Below are positions 62,293 through 64,000 of a DNA stretch of 64,000 nucleotides, in pieces. Location of the stretch: NCBI GenBank assembly GCA_900208305.1, contig OAPG01000018.1, forward strand, positions 1 through 64,000, in the 5' to 3' direction. Source of the stretch: Melanopsichium pennsylvanicum (Eukaryota > Basidiomycota > Ustilaginomycetes > Ustilaginales). Position 1 is the stretch's first letter. Each line of letters begins with the position of its first letter. The position numbers and the translations under genes are program-made. A model generated the notes under the pieces. That model did not search any database and had not been told where the DNA came from. It saw only the letters and a list, made by a program, of their open reading frames with translations.

Positions 62293-64000
62293 ATGTCCTT
62301 CTCCTCTTCCAATGGCCGTCGCGGTTCCATCTCCCTCACTGGAAAGCGTCGTGGCTCTGGTACTGAGAAGCTCGAATCTCATGTAAGTTCAACAATCAAT
62401 GATAATAATAAAAAATAACCACAAAAGCATACACAAGCCTCCCTCCCGCGCTGCTACTGCTCGACAACTTTGCTGCTCTTACCAGACACGACACATGGTA
62501 GTACGACACATTGTGACTTTCTAGCAACATCAGTTCCCACGTCGCTTTTTTCTACGCTCGCTCGACATCCTAAACCCCACCAACTCCCCGCGCTGTAGTG
62601 ACCTTGTCAAGCATTAACTGTGGACATCAAACAGACGGTGGTCGTGGTAGATTACCTTTTGCCAAGTCCTGTCTGTCGGACGAAAATGTCGCATCTCTTC
62701 GACTGTAGCATCTCGTACATGGAGCGTGCCTTGCTGACCCTCAATGCGCAACCTGAACCCGCTTTGGTCAAACAGATTGCTTCGTGGCACACCTCCACGC
62801 ACAAGCATGAGGACAACCCACACGCTCACGAAGAGGAGCTCAAGCATTCCTACGAACGCTTCGAGAAGCTCTTCACTCTCACCCCTCAGCGCCTCCGCAT
62901 GATCACCGACCGATTCGTCGGCGTGCTCGAAGAAGGTCTCCAAAAGACGGGTCAGACCGTACCAATGCTTCCCGCTTTCGTATTTGGCTGGCCCACCGGC
63001 GACGAGGTTGGATCCTACCTCGCACTCGACCTCGGCGGCACCAACCTCCGTGTTTGTCACGTCATCCTCAAGGGTGCCGGAAAGTTTGAGATCACCCAGT
63101 CCAAGTTTCGTCTCACTGAGGACCAGAAGCAGTCCGAAGGTCAGGAGCTTTTCGACTTTTGCGCCGACTGTCTTGCCACATTCATCAAGGACCACTTTGG
63201 TGACCAGAACGGCGACGTCATCTTGGAAGAGGAGCTCGCGCTCGGCTTCACCTTCTCCTACCCCATGGAACAGGATAAAATCGACCACGGCAAGCTGGTT
63301 CGATGGACCAAGGGTTTCGGCAACCCCAACACCGAAGGTCGCGATTGCGCTGCCATGTTTCGCCAATCGCTCGACAAGTTTAAGCTGCCCATCAAGATGG
63401 TTTCCATCATCAACGACACCACCGGTACGCTGATTGCGTCCAACTATGTGAAGCGCGACACGAGGATTGCGTGCATCTTTGGCACGGGCTGTAACGCAGC
63501 GTACATGGAGCACATGAAGGACATTCCCAAGCTCAAGCATCTCGGCCTGCCCGAGGAGGAGGACATGGCGATCAACTGCGAGTACGGCGCGTTTGACTCG
63601 TTCAAGCACGAGCACATGGCCGAAATTCGAACCAAGTACGACGAGCACATTGACCTTCATTCGAACAAGCCGCACGAACAGTCGTACGAAAAGATGATTG
63701 CGGGTCTATACCTGGGCGAGATCTTCCGTCTGTGCATCTGCGATCTGATCGACGAAGGCACGCTCTTCCTGGGACAGAACACGTACAAGTTGGAAAAGAC
63801 ATATGCATTTGACACTGCGTTTTTGTCATTGATCGAATCGGATCCTACCGACGAGCTGCTTACGGTTACGGGACTGTTTACCCACTTTTTTGGTATCGAC
63901 ACGACAATTGAGGAGAGGCAATTCTTCCGCAAATTGGCCAAACTGATTGGTACGCGATCGGCACGTCTGAGCTCGTGCGGTATCGCTGCTCTGGTAACCA
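62293..64000 (+). CDS. Hexokinase, two exons, 3' end outside the window
   Basis: Exon 1 is 62293-62382 (MSFSSSNGRRGSISLTGKRR...), the intron is 62383-62634 (GTAAGT...AAACAG, 252 bp) and exon 2 runs from 62635 to the window edge without a stop. Hexokinase signatures in order: RLRMITDRFVGVLEEGL, LDLGGTNLRVCHV (phosphate-binding loop), LGFTFSYPMEQ with KGF (sugar site), NDTTGTLIAS (catalytic Asp) and GTGCNAAYME. It phosphorylates glucose, fructose or mannose with ATP at the first step of glycolysis and may signal glucose. Mannose 6-phosphate from this type of enzyme can feed GDP-mannose. The acceptor at 62634 follows a TTAAC branch-like site; a small additional exon in the intron is not excluded. 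A long antisense open frame (62614-63675) is a codon-bias shadow. Confidence 0.9.

Noticed and set aside
62614..63675. 353-codon open frame on the minus strand
   Set aside because: Antisense shadow of the hexokinase exon caused by its strong C-ending codon bias.

Overview
The window is a chromosome end of a basidiomycete fungus, most likely a smut or smut-derived yeast of the Ustilaginaceae. It opens with CCCTAA telomere repeats. Genes have short GT-AG introns, both tRNA genes carry an intron directly after the anticodon loop position 37, and the first gene block matches in content and order the mannosylerythritol lipid (MEL) cluster known from Ustilago, Moesziomyces and relatives. The species cannot be fixed from the sequence alone.

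Layout. 1-110: telomere. 143-872: two tandem 365-bp subtelomeric repeats. 872-1168 and 5261-6001: a duplicated subtelomeric segment whose second copy is split by a 431-bp solo LTR; a second, inverted LTR copy lies at 4119-4566. 1763-21953: five genes read as mat1, mmf1, mac1, emt1 and mac2, together enough to make, acylate, acetylate and export MEL. Mac1 and Mac2 end in peroxisomal targeting tripeptides (ARL, AKL), while Mat1 does not. 22487-24016: a ZIP metal transporter with an unusual extracellular Cys/His/Trp repeat. 25081-26032: a decayed gene. 26409-30428: a four-domain A-T-R-R NRPS-like reductase resembling fungal glycine betaine reductase.

From about 31.8 kb the window is a dense run of conserved housekeeping genes: an LRR protein, EMC2, a tiny membrane protein resembling a complex I accessory subunit, a divergent pair of TIM-like and RpiB-like isomerases, a Syo1/HEATR3-like protein, tRNA-Gly(GCC), Hub1, tRNA-Cys(GCA), a roadblock dynein light chain, a glutaredoxin-like protein, a large unknown coiled-coil protein, TTC4/Cns1, an NDUFAF2-like protein, the exportin Cse1, a Rad57/XRCC3-like RecA paralogue, UDP-galactopyranose mutase, and a hexokinase that runs off the right edge.

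How the genes may work together. Emt1 needs erythritol as acceptor. About 15 kb beyond the MEL block, the TIM-like and RpiB-like pair has the features of the erythrulose-phosphate isomerases of erythritol catabolism (Eyi1/Eyi2 of Yarrowia, EryH/EryI of bacteria). The same chromosome arm may therefore carry both erythritol use in a glycolipid and erythritol breakdown. This link is inference. Several small multi-exon genes, including two whose first coding exon is only the ATG, were assembled by hand from splice signals and protein conservation.
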